Shown: positions 54,614-63,143 of the stretch, piece after piece
Layout: each line of letters starts with the position of its first letter
Position numbering within the stretch: the stretch's first letter is position 1
Origin: Mesorhizobium sp. 113-3-3
GTDB taxonomy: Bacteria > Pseudomonadota > Alphaproteobacteria > Rhizobiales > Rhizobiaceae
Assembly (NCBI RefSeq): GCF_016756495.1
Contig: NZ_AP023243.1
Coordinates: 4,592,501-4,656,500 of the forward strand
DNA: 64,000 nt
Direction of reading: 5' to 3'
Translations under genes and position numbers: made by a program
The notes under the pieces: generated by a model
Told to the model about the DNA's origin: nothing
The model's database searches: none
The model's input: the letters and a program-made list of their open reading frames with translations, nothing else

Positions 54614-55129
54614 TTACATCCGGTAGGCGATGGTGTCGTTCCAGAAGCGGTCGAGGCGCTGCAGGGCGCGGTTCATCTGCTTGAACTCGTCGGTGTTGAT
54701 GCCGCCGACCTGTTCGATCGAGCCGACATGGCGCTCATAGAGACCGGCGACCACGTCCGCCACCTCATTGCCCTTCGGGGTCAGCGAGACGCGGACCGAA
54801 CGGCGGTCGATGCGCGAACGCTGGTGGTTGATGAAGCCGAGATCGACCAGCTTCTTCAGATTGTAGGAGACGTTCGAGCCGAGATAGTAGCCACGCGAGC
54901 GCAGCTCGCCGGCGGTCAGCTCGGAATTGCCGATGTTGAAGAGCAGCAGCGCCTGGATGGCATTGATGTCGGAACGGCCGTTGCGGTCGAATTCGTCCTT
55001 GATGACATCAAGCAGACGGCGGTGCAGCCGCTCGACCAGCTGCAGCGATTCCATGTACAGGGAACGGATAGCCTCGCGGCGATCGTCGGAAACGTTGGCG
55101 GTCTTCGCCGCCGGACGCGAATTGATCAT
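54614..55129 (-). CDS. ldtR: MarR-family regulator LdtR
   Basis: 171 aa. A winged-helix MarR fold: AIQALLLFNIGNSELTAGELRSRGYYLGSNVSYNLKKLVDLGFI with the recognition helix, then the wing SRIDRRSVRVSLTPKG. The C-terminal helices close the dimer. It matches LdtR, known in Liberibacter and rhizobia as regulator of L,D-transpeptidase genes and of osmotic and cell-wall stress, and the linked ldt here supports the name. Self-regulation is probable; a 12-bp palindrome lies upstream. Confidence 0.85.
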   Translation of the reverse strand: MINSRPAAKTANVSDDRREAIRSLYMESLQLVERLHRRLLDVIKDEFDRNGRSDINAIQALLLFNIGNSELTAGELRSRGYYLGSNVSYNLKKLVDLGFINHQRSRIDRRSVRVSLTPKGNEVADVVAGLYERHVGSIEQVGGINTDEFKQMNRALQRLDRFWNDTIAYRM

Positions 55130-55236
55130 TGTCTTTGCCTCTCGTTTGTCGCCCTGGTGATTTTTTGTTTTTCACCTTGATCGCGACACTATCGAATACT
55201 CATAAAATTCGACTTAAACGCTAGGGCTAACAAGAG

Positions 55237-55248
55237 CTTACCGGTAAG
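55237..55248. promoter_or_regulatory. 12-bp perfect palindrome upstream of ldtR
   Basis: CTTACCGGTAAG is a perfect palindrome, 108 bases before the ldtR start. Just downstream on the minus strand is a possible promoter (TTGTTA, 17 bases, GAATTT). It is a candidate binding site for LdtR itself or another regulator. Confidence 0.4.
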
Positions 55249-55367
55249 AGGTTTCGGAAGAGGCTTAACGAACGGTCACCCGAGTAAGGATAATTAACCT
55301 AAAGGCTTAGGCAGTCATCGCAGGGTTCAATCCGGGCGTTTGCCAAGACGCCAACGGGCTCAACGGT

Positions 55368-55790
55368 TTAGTGCCGGACGGGGCGTTTTTGCAGCCATAT
55401 GACGACGCGAAAGACGATGTAGAGCAGCGCCACCGCCGCATGCGAGACGACGATCAGCAGGCGATGACCGAAAAGCTCGGGAAAACCGGCATACATGACG
55501 GTCTCGGTGACCGCGCAGATGAACCAGATCACCGGCCCCCACGAGGCCAGCATCCAGAGCCCCGCCGCGGCAAAGGGGAAAAACACGGCGAGCATCACCG
55601 CCGCCACCTGCCAATGCACCGGCATCAGGTCGAAGCGCCACAGCGAGCCCGGATAGAAGCCGATCAGCTTGATCCAGTACAGGATGCCGAACAAAAGGCA
55701 GTAGCCGGCGATGACGCGCTGGAACCAGGCGAAGATCACCTCGACCGTCGAGGGCTGCAGCACGACGCGTCTCGACGTCACCTCGCTCAT
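55368..55790 (-). CDS. DUF6163 membrane protein
   Basis: 140 aa from the ATG at 55790, overlapping the hydrolase stop by four bases (ATGA). Four membrane helices: VIFAWFQRVIAGYCLLFGILYW, then VAAVMLAVFFPFAAAGLWMLA, then PVIWFICAVTETVMY, then AAVALLYIVFRVVIW. This matches the family called DUF6163 in rhizobia. Function unknown; it is co-transcribed with the hydroxyisobutyryl-CoA hydrolase gene. Confidence 0.75.
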   Translation of the reverse strand: MSEVTSRRVVLQPSTVEVIFAWFQRVIAGYCLLFGILYWIKLIGFYPGSLWRFDLMPVHWQVAAVMLAVFFPFAAAGLWMLASWGPVIWFICAVTETVMYAGFPELFGHRLLIVVSHAAVALLYIVFRVVIWLQKRPVRH

Positions 55791-56830
55791 AGCTGGAGTT
55801 CCCGTTCGCCGAGCGGGGCGAAATAGGCATCGATATCGGCCGCGCTCACCGCATCCAGTTTCGCCGGCCGCCATTGCGGGGTCGAGCCTTTGTCGATGAT
55901 GGCGGCGCGGATGCCCTCGTAGAAATCATGGCCGGCGAGCATGCGGTTGAGAATGCGGAACTCCATCTTCATGCATTCATCCATCGACAGCGTCTGGCCG
56001 GCACCGATCTCGCGCCAGGCAATGTGAAGGCTGGTCGGCGAGCGGCTTCTGATCATCGCCAGTGTCTTCTCGGCAAAGGCATCACCGCCGGCTGCGTCCT
56101 CAAGACTGGCGATGATGCCGGCGAGCGTGCCTTGCGAAAAATGGCGGGCGATCGAATCAAGGTCCTGCCGTTCCGTCTCGCGTTTGGCCGGGACGAAGAA
56201 ATCCCGCAACTCGGCGTTCGGGTCATTGCTGGTCGCCAGCTCGTCAAGCAGCCCTGCCTGATCGTCGGCCTTGATCGTGTGCGTGGCAAGGCCGGACCAC
56301 AGCGCATCGCCATAACGGATACGCGCTCCCGTCAAGCCGAGATACATGCCAAAGCTGCCGCCAAGATCCGGAAGCAGATGGCTGGCACCGACATCGGGGA
56401 AGAAGCCGATGCCGACCTCGGGCATGGCGAACTGCGCATTCTCGGTCATTATGCGGTGTGAGCCATGGAAGGAGATACCGACGCCGCCGCCCATGACGAT
56501 GCCGTCGATCAGCGCGACATAGGGTTTCTTGAAGCGCGCGATGCGGGCGTTGAGCCTGTATTCATCAGCAAAGAAATCGACTGGCGGCTTGCCGGCGCGG
56601 CCGCCCTCGTAGACCTGCAGGATATCGCCGCCGGCGGAAAACGCCCTGCCCTCCGCCTTGACGACGACGACGTTGACGCTCGCATCCTGCTCCCAGGCAT
56701 CGAGCGCCTTGCCGAGCGCCTTGACCATGTTGTGCGTGATGGCATTGAGCGCCTTCGGCCGCGTCAGCGTGACGACACCGGCTCTGCCCAGCCGCTCGAA
56801 GCGGATCTCGTCGCCGCCACCAAAATCCAT
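55787..56830 (-). CDS. 3-hydroxyisobutyryl-CoA hydrolase / enoyl-CoA hydratase family
   Basis: 347 aa from the ATG at 56830 (MDFGGGDEIRFERLG). Crotonase fold: ALNAITHNMVKALG near residue 28, the oxyanion hole around GRAFSAGGDI, and GIVMGGGVGISFHGSHRI. The C-terminal extension to about 345 residues with the ECMKMEFRILNRM segment is typical of the HIBYL-CoA hydrolase subgroup, which acts in valine degradation. An enoyl-CoA hydratase role is less likely. Confidence 0.9.
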   Translation of the reverse strand: MDFGGGDEIRFERLGRAGVVTLTRPKALNAITHNMVKALGKALDAWEQDASVNVVVVKAEGRAFSAGGDILQVYEGGRAGKPPVDFFADEYRLNARIARFKKPYVALIDGIVMGGGVGISFHGSHRIMTENAQFAMPEVGIGFFPDVGASHLLPDLGGSFGMYLGLTGARIRYGDALWSGLATHTIKADDQAGLLDELATSNDPNAELRDFFVPAKRETERQDLDSIARHFSQGTLAGIIASLEDAAGGDAFAEKTLAMIRSRSPTSLHIAWREIGAGQTLSMDECMKMEFRILNRMLAGHDFYEGIRAAIIDKGSTPQWRPAKLDAVSAADIDAYFAPLGERELQL

Positions 56831-57015
56831 CGCCAGAGAATCCCTCCCCCGCGCCTGCGGGACTGAAGTGCTAAAGGCGGCGCATGGGTGCGTCAATGGC
56901 AGCAGCCTCCGCGCCGTGGTCTTGGCGACCTGCGGCGGCCGATGCTACGAAGATCGCCGCCGTCGCAAGCGATGCGCCGCTATCGCGCGCCGACGGCGTC
57001 GGGGAACAGTTGGCC

Positions 57016-57837
57016 ATGCCAGGATTTCTTCGTGCCTTGCTCTTGACGATCGGGGTGACAATCGCCTGCATGGCGCCTCGTGATGCGTTCGCCGTCACGA
57101 CCGACGAGCTCTACCAATCACAGACCATCGTCACCGGCCAGGGCGAGGTGAACCGCCAGATAGGCTTCAGGGATTGCCTGGACCGGGTCCTGGTCAGGGT
57201 CTCAGGCGATCGGCGTCTTCCTGAGAAACCCGAAATGGCGGCCCTTCGCGACAAGGCCGGCGATTTCGTCGACACCTTCCGCTACCACGACCGGCTGGAG
57301 GGCATTCCGATCCATGACGAGCAAGGCACGCATGACCGGCCGCACGATCTGACCTGCCTCTACAAGCCCGCCACGGTCGACAAGCTGCTCGCGCAACTCG
57401 GCAGCAAGCCCTGGCCTGGCGAGCGACCGACGCTTGCCGTCTTTTTCACCGCCGAACAGGGTGCCCGGCATTTCGTGCTCAGCGCCGAAGAGAAGCGTGG
57501 TGAGACGATGCGCGAATCCTTCGCCAATGCCACCGGTCCGCTGTTGATGCATGTGGTGTTTCCGAAGGCAGCGCTGCTGGCCGAATTCGGCGAAAAAGGG
57601 CTGCGCACCGACGACATGGCAAGGCTGGATCGCCTGGCCAAACAGACCGGTGGCACACAAGCGCTCGCCGGCAGCATCGTATGGAGCGACAAGGAGCTCG
57701 GCTGGATCGCCGACTGGCGGCTGGCCGATCAGGGCAAGACCTATCGCTGGCAGGTCCGCGGCGTCAGCTTCGACGAGGCGTTCCGTGTGGCCATCGGAGG
57801 CGCAGCGCAGATTCTTTCGGGCAATGGGCAACCCTGA
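57016..57837 (+). CDS. exported DUF2066 protein
   Basis: 273 aa from the ATG at 57016. Signal peptide with cleavage near DAFAVT (about 25). The sequence then fits DUF2066: YQSQTIVTGQGEVNRQIGFRDCLDRVLVRVSGD, then the FVDTFRYHDRL region. The family is found in Gram-negatives and its function is unknown. It is divergent from the hydrolase gene, with about 185 bases between the two. A gap of 109 bases separates it from hemB. Confidence 0.85.
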   Translation: MPGFLRALLLTIGVTIACMAPRDAFAVTTDELYQSQTIVTGQGEVNRQIGFRDCLDRVLVRVSGDRRLPEKPEMAALRDKAGDFVDTFRYHDRLEGIPIHDEQGTHDRPHDLTCLYKPATVDKLLAQLGSKPWPGERPTLAVFFTAEQGARHFVLSAEEKRGETMRESFANATGPLLMHVVFPKAALLAEFGEKGLRTDDMARLDRLAKQTGGTQALAGSIVWSDKELGWIADWRLADQGKTYRWQVRGVSFDEAFRVAIGGAAQILSGNGQP

Positions 57838-57946
57838 CCGGATAGACATGGCAGGACGTACGCCCCACCGCCGGCTTGGCACAAACGTGTCGCATTGGTC
57901 TGCGCCAAGGGCTCGTGGTAAAAGCCGCTGAAAGAGAGTTTTGGCG

Positions 57947-58978
<1,032 letters not shown>

Positions 58979-59237
58979 TCCCGGCCTCCCCGCAAAGCCT
59001 TTCAGCAGATGTCACCATTCTTTCGCCCCGCCGGCGGTTCTTTCGAATTCCCGCAGACAAAAACCGGCGGCTGCGGCTATGATGCCGGCACGGCCGGAGG
59101 CGGCCGGCAGCCCGCACCTCGCCGAGAGGTATGGCGAACGCCTCCAGAGGATGCTTCCTGACCGTTTCACCGTCGGGCGAAGGCGTCGGCAATGCGGGCA
59201 CTGACGAAGGCTTCGCCGTGACCCCGAGGAAACGGAC

Positions 59238-59780
59238 ATGCTTGCCTATCGTGATGCCAAGACCATGGCGAAAGCCATGCGGGAGGCGCTTGCCGACCGC
59301 GACCTGACGATCAGCCACAGCGAAGCGCTAGAGATCGTCGCGCGCCAGTTCGGACTGGCGACCTGGAATATCCTTTCGGCGAAGATCGAAGCGCCGCCTG
59401 CCAGGCAGGAGACAATCATCTTCGAACGGATAGCACCGATCGTGCGCATCTTCGACATAGCCAAAGCGCACGAATTCTACCTCGGCTATCTCGGCTTCAG
59501 CGTGGACTGGGAGCACCGATACGGCGACAACTTCCCGCTTTATACGCAGGTTTCGCGCGGCAACCTTGTCCTGCATTTGTCCGAACATGCCGGCGACGCG
59601 ACCCCGGGCGGCAACATGGTCGTCTATATGAGAGGCATTCGCGACTTCCACAGGGAACTTGCGGGCAAGGGTTACCGCTACATGAACCCCGGCCTGGAAC
59701 ATGAGGACGGGCGGCTGACGGTCGAGGTCATCGACCCGTTCAGCAACCATATCCGCTTCATGGAACTCACCGACGAATGA
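59238..59780 (+). CDS. glyoxalase/VOC protein with extra N-terminal domain
   Basis: 180 aa. N-terminal helical segment of about 50 residues (DAKTMAKAMREALADRDLTISHSEALEIVARQFG), as in the 'Glyoxalase_8' group, then a VOC domain (IVRIFDIAKAHEFYLGYLGFSVDWEHRYG, then LHLSEHAGD, VEVIDPFSNHIRFME). VOC proteins serve as dioxygenases, epoxide or glutathione-linked enzymes or drug-binding resistance proteins; none is indicated here. A hairpin follows within ten bases of the stop. Confidence 0.8.
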   Translation: MLAYRDAKTMAKAMREALADRDLTISHSEALEIVARQFGLATWNILSAKIEAPPARQETIIFERIAPIVRIFDIAKAHEFYLGYLGFSVDWEHRYGDNFPLYTQVSRGNLVLHLSEHAGDATPGGNMVVYMRGIRDFHRELAGKGYRYMNPGLEHEDGRLTVEVIDPFSNHIRFMELTDE

Positions 59781-59830
59781 GCCGACAGGGCAGCCGTCGC
59801 CGGCGGCTGCCCGTCGCCATCCGAACAATG

Positions 59831-59867
59831 CGGACATCGATTGGCAGCGATGTCCGGCTTTCGTTTT
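59831..59867 (+). terminator. rho-independent terminator after the VOC gene
   Basis: CGGACATCG (59831-59839) pairs with CGATGTCCG (59848-59856), followed by GCTTTCGTTTT. A separate 9-bp hairpin, GGGCAGCCG/CGGCTGCCC (59788-59812), lies just before it. Confidence 0.75.
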
Positions 59868-59878
59868 GCAAATAGCGC

Positions 59879-59906
59879 TTGCAATTCGCAATCGGTTTGC
59901 TACAAA
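59879..59906 (+). promoter_or_regulatory. promoter with palindromic half-sites before the DHFR-like gene
   Basis: TTGCAA (59879-59884), 16 bases, then TACAAA (59901-59906) looks like a sigma70-type promoter. TTGC-AATTC-GCAA inside the -35 region is a palindrome with more TTGC copies nearby, so a regulator may bind here. Confidence 0.5.
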
Positions 59907-59948
59907 ACAACTGCTTGCGAAACACAACCGGTTACCAAGGAGGCTTTC

Positions 59949-60596
59949 ATGTCCATGCTGCGTGTCAACGCATTCACCCTGTCGCTCGACGGCTACGGCG
60001 CCGGTCCCGATCAGGATCTGCAAAACCCGCTCGGCATCGGCGGGGAATCCTTGCACAAGTGGTTTGTCGACACCCCAACCTTCCGCAATATGGTGCTCGG
60101 AAAAGATGGCGGCACCAACGATCTCAACGAGACGTTCGCGGCGCGCAGTTTCGAAAATCTCGGCGCATGGATCCTCGGCCGCAACATGTTCGGGCCGATC
60201 CGCGGCGAGTGGCCCGACGACAGTTGGAAAGGTTGGTGGGGCGTCAACCCTCCCTACCATGTGCCGGTTTTCGTACTGACGCACCACGAGCGGGCGCCCA
60301 TCACGATGGAAGGCGGCACGACCTTCTATTTTGTGACCGACGGCATCCATTCGGCGCTCGAACAGGCCAAGGCGGCGGCCGGCGGCAAGGATGTGCGGAT
60401 CGGCGGCGGGGTGTCCACCATCCGGCAATATCTGCAGGAGAGGTTGATCGACGAGATGCATCTTGCAATCTCGCCGGTGTTGCTTGGCAAGGGCGAGCAC
60501 CTCTTCGCCGGCCTGGATATGCTGAAGCTTGGCTATCAATGCACCGAGCAGGTGGCGACGGCGCTTGCCACGCACGTGGTGATCAAGCGGGGTTAG
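59949..60596 (+). CDS. DHFR-like / RibD C-terminal-type reductase
   Basis: 215 aa from the ATG at 59949. The fold is that of dihydrofolate reductase/RibD C-terminal domain: FTLSLDGYGAGPDQ at the start, AWILGRNMFGP, and IGGGVSTIRQYLQERLIDEMHLAISPVLLGKGEHLF. The family uses NAD(P)H, but the substrate is not known; it is not a folate DHFR. It has its own promoter and is followed by the composite repeat. Confidence 0.85.
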   Translation: MSMLRVNAFTLSLDGYGAGPDQDLQNPLGIGGESLHKWFVDTPTFRNMVLGKDGGTNDLNETFAARSFENLGAWILGRNMFGPIRGEWPDDSWKGWWGVNPPYHVPVFVLTHHERAPITMEGGTTFYFVTDGIHSALEQAKAAAGGKDVRIGGGVSTIRQYLQERLIDEMHLAISPVLLGKGEHLFAGLDMLKLGYQCTEQVATALATHVVIKRG

Positions 60597-60600
60597 CGGC

Positions 60601-60791
60601 TTTCTCCCCGTTCTACGGGGAGAAATGCCCGGCAGGGCAATGAGGGGCGGCGCTGACGTTTCGAAGATTTGCGCTGCCGGCGACGCAAGCGATTGCATAC
60701 GGTTGAAGGATGACTAGGCCCAACTTTCGACGCGGCGCCGCCCCTCATCCGCCTGCCGGCACCTTCGCCCCGTATAGTGACGGGGAGAAGG
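60601..60791. repeat. composite palindromic repeat (mosaic element)
   Basis: TTTCTCCCCGT (60601-60611) pairs with ACGGGGAGAAA (60615-60625). ATGAGGGGCGGCGC (about 60639-60652) pairs with GCGCCGCCCCTCAT (60735-60748), 14 bp perfect. A third unit, CTTCGCCCCGT...ACGGGGAGAAG, lies at 60763-60790. This is built like known rhizobial mosaic elements. It fills a convergent gap, where it could end transcription in both directions. Confidence 0.85.
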
Positions 60792-60800
60792 GAGCTAATC

Positions 60801-61721
60801 TCAATACTTCTCCGGCACGTAAAGTTCGCGCGGCAGCGTCTGGCGCTCGTATTCGGGATTGAATACGCGTTCCGGCAGCGTGATTTCCTCGTGCGGCACC
60901 TCTTCATACGGCATCTGCTTGAGCAGATGATCGATGCAGTTCAGACGCGCGCGCTTTTTGTCGTTGCCCTCGACGATGAACCAGGGCGCCTCGGGAATGT
61001 TGGTGCGGGCGAAGGTTTCTTCCTTGGCCTTGGTGTACTGCTCCCAGCGCACGCGCGATTGCAAGTCCATCGGCGACAGCTTCCACTGCTTCATCGGGTC
61101 ATGGATGCGCATCAGGAAGCGCATCTGCTGCTCCTCGTCGGTGATCGAGAACCAGTATTTCACGACAGTGATGCCCGAGCGCACCAGCATGCGCTCGAAC
61201 TCCGGCACGTCGCGGAAGAATTCCTCGACCTGCCCTCCATCGGCAAAGCCCATCACCCGCTCGACACCGGAGCGGTTGTACCAGGAGCGGTCGAACAGCA
61301 CGATCTCGCCGCCTGCCGGCAGATGCGGGACATAACGCTGGAAGTACCATTGCGACTTCTCGCGCTCGGTCGGCGCGGGCAGCGCCACGACACGGCAGAT
61401 GCGCGGGTTGAGCCGCTGGGTGATGCGCTTGATGACGCCGCCCTTGCCGGCGGAATCGCGCCCCTCGAAAATCACCACCAGCTTCTTCTTGTGGTAGGCG
61501 ACCCAGGACTGCAGCTTGATCAGTTCGGACTGCAGGGTGATCAAGTCGCGAAAATATTGCATGCGGTCGATCGAAGGCGGATGCGCGTTCTTGTAGATCT
61601 TGGCGATCTCCATCGACAGCGCCGGCTCCGACATTTCGAGCTCATAATCTTCGTCGAGCGTGTCGGCGAGCTCGGCTTCGAGCCAGTCCTTGGCGGGAGA
61701 ATTCTGTCTTAGCTCGGTCAT
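60801..61721 (-). CDS. ppk2: polyphosphate kinase 2 (PPK2 class I)
   Basis: 306 aa from the ATG at 61721. PPK2 makes GTP/ATP from polyphosphate and GDP/ADP. Walker A GRDSAGKGG (87-95), Walker B DRSWYNR (144-150), the lid region RRLTP-like (here TQRLNPRICRVVALPAPTERE) and RWEQYTKAKEETF are visible. Single-domain class I by length. The gene is single and has no linked ppk1 or ppx. A reading to 61916 was rejected because it lacks homology. Confidence 0.93.
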   Translation of the reverse strand: MTELRQNSPAKDWLEAELADTLDEDYELEMSEPALSMEIAKIYKNAHPPSIDRMQYFRDLITLQSELIKLQSWVAYHKKKLVVIFEGRDSAGKGGVIKRITQRLNPRICRVVALPAPTEREKSQWYFQRYVPHLPAGGEIVLFDRSWYNRSGVERVMGFADGGQVEEFFRDVPEFERMLVRSGITVVKYWFSITDEEQQMRFLMRIHDPMKQWKLSPMDLQSRVRWEQYTKAKEETFARTNIPEAPWFIVEGNDKKRARLNCIDHLLKQMPYEEVPHEEITLPERVFNPEYERQTLPRELYVPEKY

Positions 61722-62002
61722 TTGCACTGCTCCGCTTGCAAGCCCTGTCGGTTTCCGTACGGCGCCCCAAAGTGCTGGCCAGCAGCCTGGAAGGGAAACA
61801 CCTGAGCCGACTTCAATATAGACCGGCAGTGACGGTTTTATTGCAGCCCAAGCGCGATAGCGGCCGCCGCGGCGTCCCCCATGTCCAATTGATCCATCGC
61901 CATGGCATGGCGACAAGCCGGCCGAATTGTCCTACAAATGGCCGTCACATTCCGGGCAGCCCTTTGGCCCCGCCCCCATTCAACACGATCGCGAGGACTG
62001 AC

Positions 62003-63046
62003 ATGGAATACCGCACCCTTGGCCGTTCCGGCCTGAAGGTTTCGACACTGACTTTGGGCACGATGACCTTCGGCGGCACCGGGCCCTTCGCCGCGGTCGG
62101 CAACAGCGATCTTACCGAAGCCAAACGCATGATCGACATGTGCATCGACGCCGGCATCAACCTCATCGACACCGCCAATGTCTATTCCAACGGCCTGTCG
62201 GAGGAGATCATCGGCGAGGCGCTCGGCGGCAAGCGCAGGAACGACGTGCTGGTGGCCTCCAAGGCGCGCATGCGGATCGGCGGCGGGCCGAACGACGAAG
62301 GCCTGTCGCGCCACCACCTGATCCGCGAATGCGAGAAGAGCCTGAAGCGGCTGAAGACCGACGTCATCGATATCTATTTCGTTCACCAGTGGGACGGGCT
62401 TACCCCGGTCGAGGAAACGGTCGCGGCGCTCGACACTTTGGTCAACCAGGGCAAGGTGCGCTATATCGGCTGCTCCAACTGGTCCGGCTGGCAGGTGATG
62501 AAGGCGCTCGGGATCAGCGACAGCCGTCACCAGCAGCGCTTCGTTACCCAGCAGATCCATTACACGCTGGAGGCACGCGAGGCGGAATATGAACTTCTGC
62601 CGATCTCGGTCGACCAGGGCCTTGGCGTGCTGGTCTGGAGCCCGCTCGCCGGCGGCCTGCTGTCCGGCAAATACCATCGCGACAGCCCGACCGCACGGCA
62701 ACTCGCCGGCTGGTCCGAACCGCCGATCCGCGACGAGGACCGGCTCTGGCGGATCGTCGACGTGCTGGTCGAGATCGGCAGGGATCGCGGCGTGTCGGCC
62801 GCACAGGTGGCACTCGCCTGGCTGCTTGGACGCCCCGCCGTCTCCTCGCTGGTGATCGGCGCCCGCAACGATGCCCAGCTCAAGGACAATCTCGCAGCCG
62901 CAAGCCTGGCGCTCAGCCATGAGGAACGCCAGCGCCTCGACGCGGTCAGCCGGCCACCCTTGCTCTACCCCTATTGGCACCAGCAATTGACGGCAAAGGA
63001 TCGTTTTGGCGCCGCCGATCTGGTGATCGACCGCAGCGTCATCTGA
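62003..63046 (+). CDS. aldo/keto reductase
   Basis: 347 aa from the ATG at 62003. TIM-barrel NADPH enzyme. Signs: MEYRTLGRSGLKVSTLTLGTMTFG start, catalytic DTANVYSNG with Tyr (about 60-70), KAR-type Lys (VLVASKARM, about 90), and His in VHQWDGLTP. The C-terminal nucleotide-binding region is SSLVIGARNDAQLKDNL. It reduces an aldehyde or ketone whose identity cannot be told. Convergent with the GT90 gene. Confidence 0.92.
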   Translation: MEYRTLGRSGLKVSTLTLGTMTFGGTGPFAAVGNSDLTEAKRMIDMCIDAGINLIDTANVYSNGLSEEIIGEALGGKRRNDVLVASKARMRIGGGPNDEGLSRHHLIRECEKSLKRLKTDVIDIYFVHQWDGLTPVEETVAALDTLVNQGKVRYIGCSNWSGWQVMKALGISDSRHQQRFVTQQIHYTLEAREAEYELLPISVDQGLGVLVWSPLAGGLLSGKYHRDSPTARQLAGWSEPPIRDEDRLWRIVDVLVEIGRDRGVSAAQVALAWLLGRPAVSSLVIGARNDAQLKDNLAAASLALSHEERQRLDAVSRPPLLYPYWHQQLTAKDRFGAADLVIDRSVI

Positions 63047-63071
63047 CAGCAGAGGAGCAACGCCCAAAGCA

Positions 63072-63142
63072 CGTCACGTCGAAGCGGATTGAGGTGACGC
63101 GCTTCATGCCTGTTTTGCATGTCGTTCGTTTGAGCGACATGC
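63072..63142. repeat. paired hairpins between aldo/keto reductase and GT90 genes
   Basis: CGTCAC (63072-63077) pairs with GTGACG (63094-63099), and GCATGTCG (63117-63124) pairs with CGACATGC (63135-63142) around a ten-base loop. The pair sits in the 97-base convergent gap. It resembles dispersed rhizobial repeats and may also terminate transcription. Confidence 0.6.
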
Positions 63143-63143
63143 T

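Noticed and set aside
59788..59812. Hairpin GGGCAGCCG/CGGCTGCCC as a terminator
   Set aside because: No T run follows it; the next hairpin at 59831-59867 is the better terminator.
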